Assembly (NCBI GenBank): GCA_963663615.1 | Contig: OY760517.1 | Location: 4,092,001 to 4,156,000 of the forward strand | Origin: G963663615 sp963663615 | Lineage (GTDB): Bacteria; Bacteroidota; Ignavibacteria; Ignavibacteriales; Melioribacteraceae | DNA: 64,000 nucleotides | Direction: 5' to 3' | In this document: piece after piece, positions 44,362-52,589 of the stretch | How positions within the stretch are numbered: position 1 is the first letter of the stretch | Layout: each line of letters begins with the position of its first letter | The notes under the pieces: model-generated | The model's database searches: none | Told to the model about the DNA's origin: nothing | Seen by the model: the letters and a program-made list of their open reading frames with translations, nothing else | Position numbers and translations under genes: made by a program

Positions 44362-45483
44362 ATGAAAGTTCCTTTCCTTGATTTGAAAGCACAACTGGCT
44401 CAGATTAAAGATAATGTGGTGCCGGAAATTATGAATGTTATTGATAATACTGCATTCGTTCTTGGCAAACCGGTTTTTGATTTTGAAGCAAAATTTGCCG
44501 CAGCACATAATACAAAACATTGTATTGGTGTTTCTGCCGGTACCGACGGTAACCATGTTGCATTATGGGGACTTGGTGTTGGTCCTGGCGATGAAGTTAT
44601 TATTCCTGCCAATACTTTTGTTGCCACTGCATGGGGTACAACTCTTTGTGGTGCAAAACCGGTATTTGTTGATTGTGAACCTGATAGCTACAATATTGAC
44701 CCTGCCAGGGTTGAGGCGGCTATTACTCCTGCTACCAAAGCTATTGTTGCAGTTCATCTTTATGGGCAACCTGCTGATATGGATGCACTACAAGCAATTG
44801 CTGACAAACATAATATTGCCCTTGTTGAAGATGCTGCTCAGGCTCATCTTGCCGAGTATAAAGGTAAAAAGGTAGGCGGACTTGGTGTTGCCTCTTCCTT
44901 CAGTTTTTATCCTGGTAAAAACCTTGGTGCATTTGGTGAAGCCGGTGCGGTTCTTACTAATAGTGATGAACTTGCCGAAAAGTTTAAAATGCTTCGTAAC
45001 CATGGTGCTCCTCAAAAATATGAACATGTATCATTTGGTCATAACTACCGCATGGAAGGTATTCAGGGTGCCGTTCTAGGTGTTAAGCTTGACTATCTTG
45101 AAGGCTGGACAGAAGGACGCAGAAGAGTTGCTGAAAAGTACAGAGAGCTTCTTTCTGATATCGAAGAAATTAAACTACCTGTTGAAATGGAGTACGCAAA
45201 ACATGTTTACCATCTGTATGTAATTCAGGTTACTCCATCTAACGGAAAAGACAGAAATGATTTACAAAAATTCCTTGGTGAAAATGAAGTAGCTTCCGGG
45301 TTGCACTACCCAATACCGCTTCATATGCAGGAATGTTTTGCTGATCTTGGCTATAAAAAAGGTGATATGCCTAATTCTGAAAAACTTGCTGCTCAGGGGC
45401 TTTCATTGCCTATGTTCCCTGAACTTACTGATGACCAGATAAATCTGGTTTCGGACAAAATTCATGAATTTTTTAACAAGTAA
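44362..45483 (+). CDS. DegT/DnrJ/EryC1-family sugar aminotransferase (WbpE-like)
   Basis: 373 residues. PLP lysine is in FSFYPGKNLGAFGE. Family hallmarks GVSAGTDG, GDEVIIPANTFVATA and LVEDAAQAHLAEYKG are present. It converts a 3- or 4-keto nucleotide sugar to an amino sugar. With the following Gfo/Idh oxidoreductase and hexapeptide acyltransferase the set WbpE-WbpB-WbpD is reproduced, which makes 3-acetamido uronic acids (UDP-GlcNAc(3NAc)A). That product is an inference, since WbpA and WbpI are absent here. The gene has a good GGAGG site (AAGGAGG-like, upstream of 44362). Confidence 0.87.
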   Translation: MKVPFLDLKAQLAQIKDNVVPEIMNVIDNTAFVLGKPVFDFEAKFAAAHNTKHCIGVSAGTDGNHVALWGLGVGPGDEVIIPANTFVATAWGTTLCGAKPVFVDCEPDSYNIDPARVEAAITPATKAIVAVHLYGQPADMDALQAIADKHNIALVEDAAQAHLAEYKGKKVGGLGVASSFSFYPGKNLGAFGEAGAVLTNSDELAEKFKMLRNHGAPQKYEHVSFGHNYRMEGIQGAVLGVKLDYLEGWTEGRRRVAEKYRELLSDIEEIKLPVEMEYAKHVYHLYVIQVTPSNGKDRNDLQKFLGENEVASGLHYPIPLHMQECFADLGYKKGDMPNSEKLAAQGLSLPMFPELTDDQINLVSDKIHEFFNK

Positions 45484-45497
45484 TTACAGGTAATAGT

Positions 45498-46496
45498 ATG
45501 AAAGTAGGAATAGTTGGTCTTGGATATTGGGGTCCTAACCTTGTAAGAAATTTTTTAGCCCATCCCGAAGTTGAAACTGTTTACGCTTGCGATAAAAAGG
45601 AAGAAAGAAGAGAAGTAATCAAGAAAAAATTTCCGGCTGTTGAACCAATTGCCGATTTTGATGAACTTCTTAAACTTGATGTTGAAGCTATTGGTATAGC
45701 TACACCGGTTGATCTACATTATATGTTTGCCAAAAAAGCTCTTGAAGCAGGCAAACACATCTGGGTTGAAAAACCATTTACAGCTACATCGGCTCAGGCT
45801 GAAGAGCTAATTAAAATTGCTGATGATAAAAATCTGCGTATTTTTGTTGATCATACATTTATTTACACAGGTGCTGTTCAGAAAATTAAAGAGCTTGTTG
45901 ACAAAGACGAACTTGGTGATATTACATATTTCGATTCGGTTCGTATTAACCTTGGCTTGTTCCAGCACGATGTTAACGTAATTTGGGATCTCGCACCGCA
46001 CGATTTATCAATTATGAACTATTTACTACCTGGTCATAAGGCAGTTGCAGTATCTGCAAATGGTGTTGCAAATTACTACGATCAGGAAAATATTGCACAT
46101 CTTTCAGTTTATTTTGATAACAACATTTTTGCACACTTTCATGTTAACTGGACCTCACCGGTAAAAATCCGTAAAATGGTTGTGGGTGGTAAAAAGAAAA
46201 TGCTTGTTTTCGATGATATGGAAAACTTCGAAAAAATTAAGGTTTATGATAGCGGTGTTGAAATGGAATCAACAGACGCAATTCATGAAGCTTTGGTGCA
46301 GTACCGCATTGGTGATATGCATTCTCCGAAAGTAATTGCTACTGAAGCTTTAGCATCCGGAGCAAAAGAATTTATTAAAGCTATCCATGAAGAACGTGAT
46401 CCTTTAACAAGTGGTCGCGACGGACTTGATGTTGTCAAAATTCTTGAAGCAAGCGAAAAATCAATCAAAAAGCGTGGTCAATTAATAGAATTATAA
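45498..46496 (+). CDS. Gfo/Idh/MocA-family oxidoreductase (WbpB-like)
   Basis: 332 residues. Rossmann start KVGIVGLGYWGPNLVRNF; the EKPF motif in HIWVEKPFTATS; catalytic-domain phrases LGLFQHDVNVIWDLAPHDL with the His typical of the family. It oxidises a nucleotide sugar at C3 ahead of the aminotransferase. It sits 14 bases after the aminotransferase gene and 11 before the acyltransferase. Confidence 0.87.
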   Translation: MKVGIVGLGYWGPNLVRNFLAHPEVETVYACDKKEERREVIKKKFPAVEPIADFDELLKLDVEAIGIATPVDLHYMFAKKALEAGKHIWVEKPFTATSAQAEELIKIADDKNLRIFVDHTFIYTGAVQKIKELVDKDELGDITYFDSVRINLGLFQHDVNVIWDLAPHDLSIMNYLLPGHKAVAVSANGVANYYDQENIAHLSVYFDNNIFAHFHVNWTSPVKIRKMVVGGKKKMLVFDDMENFEKIKVYDSGVEMESTDAIHEALVQYRIGDMHSPKVIATEALASGAKEFIKAIHEERDPLTSGRDGLDVVKILEASEKSIKKRGQLIEL

Positions 46497-46507
46497 TAAG
46501 TAGGTTG

Positions 46508-46978
46508 ATGGAAAAGAAAAATATAAATAACGTAAAACTTGGCAAGGATGTAAAAATTTACGATTTCGTGAATATTTACGGTTGTTCAATTGATGATGGT
46601 ACTAAAGTTGGCCCTTTTGTGGAAATACAAAAAGGTGTAACTATTGGTAAAAACTGTAAAATACAAAGTCATACCTTTATTTGCGAAGGTGTTAATATTG
46701 GTGATGATGTATTTGTCGGTCATAATGTAACTTTTATAAATGATCGTTTTCCGCGTTCTACAAATAATGATGGTAGTATGCAGACTGAGGAAGACTGGAG
46801 TATTGAGGAAACCTTCGTTAAAGATGGTGCTTCCGTTGGTTCTTCAGCTACGATTATGTGTGGAGTTACTATTGGTGAAAAAGCTATTGTTGGTGCCGGT
46901 TCGGTTGTTACCAAAGATGTTCCACCAAAAGCAATTGTAACAGGCGTACCTGCAAAAGTTATTCGTTATGTTGATTAA
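46508..46978 (+). CDS. Left-handed beta-helix acyltransferase (WbpD-like)
   Basis: 156 residues from ATG 46508 (the adjacent TTG at 46505 is less likely). Hexapeptide repeats are evident: VGPFVEIQKGVTIGKN, CEGVNIGDDVFVGH, VGSSATIMCGVTIGEKA and IVGAGSVVTKDVP. The sequence resembles WbpD/PglD-type N-acetyltransferases and completes the aminotransferase-dehydrogenase-acyltransferase set. Terminated by a bidirectional hairpin at 46990-47013. Confidence 0.85.
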   Translation: MEKKNINNVKLGKDVKIYDFVNIYGCSIDDGTKVGPFVEIQKGVTIGKNCKIQSHTFICEGVNIGDDVFVGHNVTFINDRFPRSTNNDGSMQTEEDWSIEETFVKDGASVGSSATIMCGVTIGEKAIVGAGSVVTKDVPPKAIVTGVPAKVIRYVD

Positions 46979-46989
46979 AATTATATAAA

Positions 46990-47013
46990 AAAGGCAGATT
47001 AAATTCTGCCTTT
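46990..47013. terminator. Bidirectional terminator between acyltransferase and antitoxin
   Basis: AAAGGCAGA (46990-46998) pairs with TCTGCCTTT (47005-47013), flanked by A and T runs on both sides. It separates two convergent operons. Confidence 0.8.
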
Positions 47014-47288
47014 CATATAATATTTATTTCAAGTTTTTTCCCCATTGCACCAAGGTAATTTTTAATTGTTGATAATCTAATATCCTCGGAATGGTTTTCA
47101 ATTCTCGAAATTGCTGATTTTTTTGTTTTTAATCTATTTGCTAATTCTTCCTGAGTTAAACCTGCTTTTTCTCTAACCTGTTTTAAAAGAATGCCTATCT
47201 TGAAATTTTCATAATCTGATTCAAAATTGACTGCAAAATCAATACTTTTATTTTTTCTTTCTTCAATATATTTTTCCAAATCATCCAT
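47013..47288 (-). CDS. higA: HigA-type antitoxin (XRE helix-turn-helix)
   Basis: 91 residues. The HTH is at about 33-85: GILLKQVREKAGLTQEELANRLKTKKSAISRIE, quoted here as the helix pair GLTQEELANRL and KSAISRIEN. It neutralises the upstream HigB-like toxin and represses the operon. It starts two bases after the toxin stop, and the toxin-first order is that of HigBA. Confidence 0.88.
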   Translation of the reverse strand: MDDLEKYIEERKNKSIDFAVNFESDYENFKIGILLKQVREKAGLTQEELANRLKTKKSAISRIENHSEDIRLSTIKNYLGAMGKKLEINII

Positions 47289-47290
47289 TT

Positions 47291-47635
47291 TTATTCTCTT
47301 TCTAAATATTCGCGTTTTCGTTTATGAGCAATTTCGATTTCAGTTTTTGGTGTTTTTTGATCTTTTTTTCTAAATCCATTGGTTAATATAATTAAATCAT
47401 TTTCTTCCCAGAAACTCAATATCCTAATTTCATCACTTCCTATCCCAATTCTAGCCTCCCATATATCATTGGTATTTTTGAGCTTTTTAAAATACTCAAT
47501 GGGAATTCTGTTAAAATCTCTGATTATTCTTAAAATCCAAAGTACTTTTTTTACCTGTTTATCAGTCAGAGTATCTAAGAAATCTTCCACTGGGCTTCTA
47601 TGACCTTTATTTTTGTAGAAAACAATTTTTCTCAT
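47291..47635 (-). CDS. higB: HigB/Gp49-type toxin (RelE fold)
   Basis: 114 residues with SPVEDFLDTLTDKQVKKV, IPIEYFKKLKNTNDIWEARI and ILTNGFRKKDQKTPKTEIE, the phage-derived Gp49/HigB pattern. The family cuts mRNA at the ribosome. Upstream, GAACAA (47658-47663) and TTGTTC (47675-47680), and the 10-base palindrome TTAGTACTAA (47689-47698), are possible operators for the HigBA complex. Confidence 0.87.
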   Translation of the reverse strand: MRKIVFYKNKGHRSPVEDFLDTLTDKQVKKVLWILRIIRDFNRIPIEYFKKLKNTNDIWEARIGIGSDEIRILSFWEENDLIILTNGFRKKDQKTPKTEIEIAHKRKREYLERE

Positions 47636-47785
47636 ATTGCTAAGTTAACATAATTGTGAACAACGACAAATCAATTGTTCTACTAAAATTAGTACTAAAC
47701 ATAAATTTAATTCTAATTCTGGTTATTAAGTCACTTAAGTTTATTAAGAATCCTTCCTACATTTTATGTTATTGTAACTTCAGTT

Positions 47786-48295
47786 TTACTTATCTCTTTC
47801 CCAAACCCAGGGTTCTTTCTCAAGAATACTAATTTTACCATTTTTTAGATACTTAATGAAAAGTTCTTCGCGGTCTTCAGTTGCTGTGTCTTTAAAAGTA
47901 TTATTGTCAGCTTTGTCAGTAAAATCCATCGGATAAAAATTGATAGTGTTTTTATCCGGTTGCTTTATTGAATATACAATTCCTTCACGCTCACCTTTTT
48001 CCGATTTGTATTTGGAAATACAAACAAATATCTTATTATCAAACTTGTGCAACCTCAGGTCTCGTTTTGTATCATCTTCTGAGCTTATTAAGTAAGCCCA
48101 GTAGTCGTCCTTCTTTTTAATCATGTAATGTTCGGTTTTTGAATCTTGAGGAGCTAACCATGAGCCTTCCATACTATCAGGAATTTTGGTTACGTTTTTG
48201 GTAAGGTAAACTTCAATGCAGGAACTCAACAAAAATGTTATTATTAGTAAAACTATTATTGCGGGAACCCGTTTCGTGTATCTGGTAGTTTTCAT
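47786..48295 (-). CDS. Hypothetical lipoprotein
   Basis: 169 residues. Lipoprotein signal with LLSSC (Cys26). The mature part has SMEGSWLAPQDSKTEH, a strand-rich domain with the Gly-Ser-Trp pattern seen in small lipocalin-like or C-type lipoproteins. No family recognised. It is alone on its strand between HigBA and the GH3 operon. Confidence 0.65.
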   Translation of the reverse strand: MKTTRYTKRVPAIIVLLIITFLLSSCIEVYLTKNVTKIPDSMEGSWLAPQDSKTEHYMIKKKDDYWAYLISSEDDTKRDLRLHKFDNKIFVCISKYKSEKGEREGIVYSIKQPDKNTINFYPMDFTDKADNNTFKDTATEDREELFIKYLKNGKISILEKEPWVWERDK

Positions 48296-48612
48296 CCTTT
48301 CTCCAGGTTACTAAAAGCTGGTTAATCTATATTTATTGCGAAATTTTCAGCGGCTGCAATAAAAAGTCAAAATTCAGGAATGCCATATTAGACAAGAATA
48401 AATTTAACAGGAGAATAAATATTATCAAGCAAAATTATGTTAATTCTTGTCATTTAAGCGATCTTGGAGGAAGGAATACTTACTATATTCGGATAATTAT
48501 AATCTATTGGCTAACAAATTATGTATAAAAAAAGGCGACTCATAATAAAACTAAATTATGGAATCGCCCCAGGAAAAAATTATATATCAGTATAAAGTTC
48601 GTTTTTATAACA
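48296..48612. other. 317-base intergenic region
   Basis: It contains the terminator hairpin of the GH3 operon (48534-48568) and presumably the promoter of the lipoprotein gene. No other ORF or RNA gene is apparent. Confidence 0.5.
48527..48568 (-). terminator. Rho-independent terminator of the GH3-barrel operon
   Basis: On the minus strand GGCGA pairs with TCGCC (48534-48538 with 48564-48568), and an inner CATAAT/ATTATG stem extends it. Seven T follow at the 3' side (48527-48533). It lies about 45 bases after the GH3 stop. Confidence 0.8.
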
Positions 48613-49968
48613 CTATTTCAATAACATCATTTTATGCGATTTCATTACATTGTTGCCAGAAAGTGTTACAATATACATACCCGATGCCATACCGGAAGCA
48701 TCGAATCTGAACTGATGAGCACCTTGCTCAAGTAAACCCGACTGCAACACTGTAACTCTTTCACCAAGAGTTGAGTAAACCGCTATTGAGTAATTACCTT
48801 CAACCGGTATTTCAACCTTAATGCTGGTTACCGGATTAAACGGATTCGGATAGTTGGCAATCTGATAAATTTCCGGTACAATTACATCAGCTGCATCTTC
48901 AACATCGGAAACTACTAACCCTTCCTTTATACTCATTATATTATTATAGGCAAAGTTAATAACCGATTCATCTATTTCGTTATTCTGAACAGCATTATAA
49001 ATAATATCAATTATTTTACGAACCATTGATCCATCTTCATCAACATTGGTTTTGTAAAGTATAATGTCTGTTCCTGCATTTACTGCCAACTTAAGCGCTT
49101 CTTCAAAACCATAATTATTGGATATTGCACCCATTGACATTTCATCACTTATTACGAGTCCCTTAAAACCAAGTGTATCCTTAAGCAAACCTTTAATTGC
49201 CTTTTCACTTATTGAAGCCGGGTATGTAGAATCAATTTGTTGATTAAACAGGTGTCCAGTCATTACAAAGTCTGTATAACCTCCTTCAAACAACAATTCA
49301 TAAGGACGCAATTCTTCATTGGACCAAGTATTAGTAATATCAGTAAATCCGTTATGCGAATCACTCATTGCACTACCGTGACCCGGAAAATGCTTAAGAG
49401 CGGTAACTATATTTTGTTTCTTAAATTCATCAATAAAATAGCCGGCGTGTTCAACTATTACTTCAGGATCATCAGAAAAACTTCTTCCGTATCTGCCAAT
49501 TGCCGGACTTGAAGGATTTACATTTACATCCACAACAGGAGCCAGATTAAAATTAAAGCCTGCTTCGGTTAACCAACCTGCCATTCTTGCAGCAACAGCA
49601 CGTGTTGAGTCTTCCATGTCAAAAATGGAACCAAGGGAATATGCGGTAGGAGTTTCAACCCAACCATTGTTTTCGTCCATACGAGCAACAACGCCACCTT
49701 CCTGGTCAATTGCAATTAACAAGGGAGTTTCGGCATAACTTTGAATTTCTTCATTAAGAGCTGTAACTGCTTCAGGGTTTTCGATATTGTAGGCAAGTAG
49801 AACAACTCCGCCAAGGTTATTATATTCAATATCCTGAAGTAGTGTATCGTATGATTCTGATGTTTGATTAAAGCCAACCATAATCATTTGCCCGATTTTG
49901 TACTTTAAACTATCCTGTGCAAATGTTAAAACTGAAAGGGTAAAAAGAAGGAGTAGAAACTTTTTCAT
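48613..49968 (-). CDS. GH3 beta-N-acetylhexosaminidase with type IX sorting domain
   Basis: 451 residues. The signal peptide ends near TFAQD (residue 19). GH3 NagZ-like landmarks: KHFPGHG (192-198), the catalytic-dyad segment SDSHNGF (His205 with Asp203) and nucleophile Asp275 in VISDEMSMGAI. The last 85 residues (ANYPNPFNPVTSIKVE... to the end HKMMLLK) are a type IX C-terminal sorting domain. NagZ usually acts in the cytoplasm on recycled peptidoglycan. This version should be exported and surface-attached, and may degrade peptidoglycan or other GlcNAc polymers outside. Last gene of the operon. Confidence 0.88.
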   Translation of the reverse strand: MKKFLLLLFTLSVLTFAQDSLKYKIGQMIMVGFNQTSESYDTLLQDIEYNNLGGVVLLAYNIENPEAVTALNEEIQSYAETPLLIAIDQEGGVVARMDENNGWVETPTAYSLGSIFDMEDSTRAVAARMAGWLTEAGFNFNLAPVVDVNVNPSSPAIGRYGRSFSDDPEVIVEHAGYFIDEFKKQNIVTALKHFPGHGSAMSDSHNGFTDITNTWSNEELRPYELLFEGGYTDFVMTGHLFNQQIDSTYPASISEKAIKGLLKDTLGFKGLVISDEMSMGAISNNYGFEEALKLAVNAGTDIILYKTNVDEDGSMVRKIIDIIYNAVQNNEIDESVINFAYNNIMSIKEGLVVSDVEDAADVIVPEIYQIANYPNPFNPVTSIKVEIPVEGNYSIAVYSTLGERVTVLQSGLLEQGAHQFRFDASGMASGMYIVTLSGNNVMKSHKMMLLK

Positions 49969-49985
49969 GATGTGAATCCTGCGTG

Positions 49986-52589
49986 TTAAAAGGCCATTCC
50001 GCCATTAAATTCAAAAATACTTTCTTCATCGGAAAAGCCTACAGTAAGCCGTAACACAAATGCATTATTGAGAAACGATAACCACGCACCTCCGCCAAAA
50101 GTTTGGTGCCATTTTTTTGACGTTCCATGTTTTGTGAACACCCTGCCGGTTTCGGCAAAAAGCAGAGCACCAAGATCCGCCTTAATAATAAACTTAACCC
50201 GTTTAAGAAATTTACGCAATTCACTCTGAAAATACAAAGAAGCATCACCGGTAAAACGCTCTCTGTTGTACCCTCTAATATTTCTATGACTACCAATTAT
50301 TGCACCCTTGAAAAAAGGATATTTACCAGACAAGCTTTCACCTCCAACACGCAGGGCAATACTGGTATTATTGTAAACTAACGGAATATATCCGCGAATA
50401 TCGAAACCAGCCTTGTAAAATGGTTCAGGTAAAAAGCCAACTTTTGGAAATGCCTTGAAACTGGTTATGCCGTAAAAACCCGACTGTGGAAAATTTTCAT
50501 TATCTCTGCTATCATAACATATTTCAGTACCCAAACTCATTAAGGAATTGTATCCTGTACCAAAATCGCCATACCTGAAATTACTGATCAGGCTGGTAGT
50601 ATTAAGTTCAACCTCGTAAAACTCACCAATTATATCGAAGTTTAGTTTAAGATTATCCAATAAATTAAAACCGATGCCTGCTTGTACATAATTCAGTTCG
50701 TTTTCAACTGTGTAATACTCTTCCAAAGCTTCATCTTCAAAATCTATATATTCGGTTTCGTTGCCATAACCATAAAAGTGGGTAAACATCAGTTCGTTTC
50801 TTTCAACCTTAAAGGTAACTTCTGCTCCCTCAATTAGCTCGTAAAACTTTGTATGTACTCCAAAATGTATACTCCCCGGTTTGGTAGCTACCTTGCCAAA
50901 AAGGGTAACACGATATTCATACGGGTCTGCCCTAAAATTGTGCTGATCGAGAGTGTAGGATGCACCAATAATCAAACCGTCATCATCATTGATGCCAACT
51001 TCGGGTAACCATGCAGTAAAATGCCCCCTGTCTGGGTACTCATTTTCGTAACGTTTAACTTCATCATCAGGAATGGGTACAAACGTATCATCAAAATTGG
51101 CACCCGCTCCATATTTTAATTTGGTACCCTTGTCACTATCATAAATTCGCGTACGTGTTCGCGTAACCGGAATTGGAGTAACAGAGAACAAGTAACCTTT
51201 AACACAGGAGTCATCAATTATTTCATCATCACCGTTACCACCTATTATTCTTACAAGGGGACTACTATCAACTTCTCCAGTTATCCTTGCAAAATCGTCA
51301 CCTTCTCCCAAATATATTCTTAGTTCATCAGTAATAGTATTATCAAAAACTTTACTAAAAACAAGTTCATCATCCTTACTTCCATCTTTTTTACGCTTGT
51401 GAACAATAACTTTTGTACTCTTATTATCAACACGTATTACCTCACAGTAATCTTTATGATCACTAAGATAAATATCAGCAACCCGGTTTATAAGTCTGTA
51501 ATACTGATAGGATATACGAGCCAAATCATTCCTTCTGCGTTTAAGCTTAAAGAAAAGTTCTTTACCGGCAATTTCGTAATGTTCGGGTGGAAGACGCTTA
51601 ATTCCCTTCATAATAACGTCATCCGAAAGCTGTGTTTGTACAAAAGCAGTTACCGAATCCCATTCGCTTTTGGTAAGAGAAACCAAAAGTCTGCGATCCA
51701 CAAATCTTCCGTTCCAGGAAAGCTTAATAATATCATTATACTCTTCCGAAAAATGATTTAACTGGGGCACAAGCTCCTCGGCAATGCCAGGCAAAATGCC
51801 ATCATACTTAACAAACGCCTGATCCCTGTCGCGCGGAACAGGTCGCCAGTATTTAATATCTCCCTTTTTATAACGTGCCCAACGCCACTGGTCAACATGC
51901 CTATCCCAATCGCCAATAAACAAGTCAAGCAAACGGGCAGTAAGAACAGCAGGAGCATCAACCTTGTTACTTCTTTTATCAGCCATTTTTTTGAATAGCT
52001 TAATAGTACCAAATATTTTGTCAGTATTTCCGAACAAGGTTCTTGAAAGTGAGCCATCTTCATCGGGATGTAGTTCTATCATGCCAAGGGTGCCACCAAA
52101 CTCATCACGAAATTCGCCAAGTTTATCAGTATCGGGCAGGTAACATACTTTTGGGTCGGCATAATATATACCAAGAGCATTCATGTATTCCGAAACAACC
52201 ACAGCTCCAAACGGATTTGCAGTTGAAATTTGATCCTGAAGCAATTTATCAACCACCGAGTTTTTCACCTCGTCAGGCAACAACTTTGAAGGGTCTTTGT
52301 CAACTGATCTGAATTTCCACAAGTTGCCCTGCTTGTCCTTAAACCTAAGCGATTTGGTTTGCATACCCCCCCCTCTTCTAATGGGGGTAATTCCACCGGC
52401 AAAGTTATCTACATCCAGTATATCAACAGTTACAGGGGTGTTCCACAAATCGCGCCAGTGATCACCAAAAAAAAACCGGTAGAGTGTACCAGCTTCATAA
52501 TTCTGGTTGGGGTAAATTGTAATTGTTTTTTGTTTTTGTGCGAAATTAAACGAAACAAACAGTATTAAACAAAACAGAATACTTTTCAT
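49986..52589 (-). CDS. Outer-membrane barrel with N-terminal kinase-like domain
   Basis: 867 residues. Signal peptide ending FAQK (about residue 18). Residues of about 40-330 resemble a HipA/FAM20-like protein-kinase fold: glycine-rich RRGGGMQTKSLRF (71-83), a Lys in WKFRSVDKD, then catalytic-loop-like FIGDWDRH (224-231) and metal-loop-like PRDRDQAF (252-259). Beyond 550 the pattern is a BamA/TamA-type 16-strand barrel ending EFNGGMAF. A kinase fused to an outer-membrane barrel is unusual. It overlaps the paralogous upstream gene by one base (TAATG) and is followed 17 bases later by the GH3 gene. Activity and kinase identity are inferred. Confidence 0.65.
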   Translation of the reverse strand: MKSILFCLILFVSFNFAQKQKTITIYPNQNYEAGTLYRFFFGDHWRDLWNTPVTVDILDVDNFAGGITPIRRGGGMQTKSLRFKDKQGNLWKFRSVDKDPSKLLPDEVKNSVVDKLLQDQISTANPFGAVVVSEYMNALGIYYADPKVCYLPDTDKLGEFRDEFGGTLGMIELHPDEDGSLSRTLFGNTDKIFGTIKLFKKMADKRSNKVDAPAVLTARLLDLFIGDWDRHVDQWRWARYKKGDIKYWRPVPRDRDQAFVKYDGILPGIAEELVPQLNHFSEEYNDIIKLSWNGRFVDRRLLVSLTKSEWDSVTAFVQTQLSDDVIMKGIKRLPPEHYEIAGKELFFKLKRRRNDLARISYQYYRLINRVADIYLSDHKDYCEVIRVDNKSTKVIVHKRKKDGSKDDELVFSKVFDNTITDELRIYLGEGDDFARITGEVDSSPLVRIIGGNGDDEIIDDSCVKGYLFSVTPIPVTRTRTRIYDSDKGTKLKYGAGANFDDTFVPIPDDEVKRYENEYPDRGHFTAWLPEVGINDDDGLIIGASYTLDQHNFRADPYEYRVTLFGKVATKPGSIHFGVHTKFYELIEGAEVTFKVERNELMFTHFYGYGNETEYIDFEDEALEEYYTVENELNYVQAGIGFNLLDNLKLNFDIIGEFYEVELNTTSLISNFRYGDFGTGYNSLMSLGTEICYDSRDNENFPQSGFYGITSFKAFPKVGFLPEPFYKAGFDIRGYIPLVYNNTSIALRVGGESLSGKYPFFKGAIIGSHRNIRGYNRERFTGDASLYFQSELRKFLKRVKFIIKADLGALLFAETGRVFTKHGTSKKWHQTFGGGAWLSFLNNAFVLRLTVGFSDEESIFEFNGGMAF

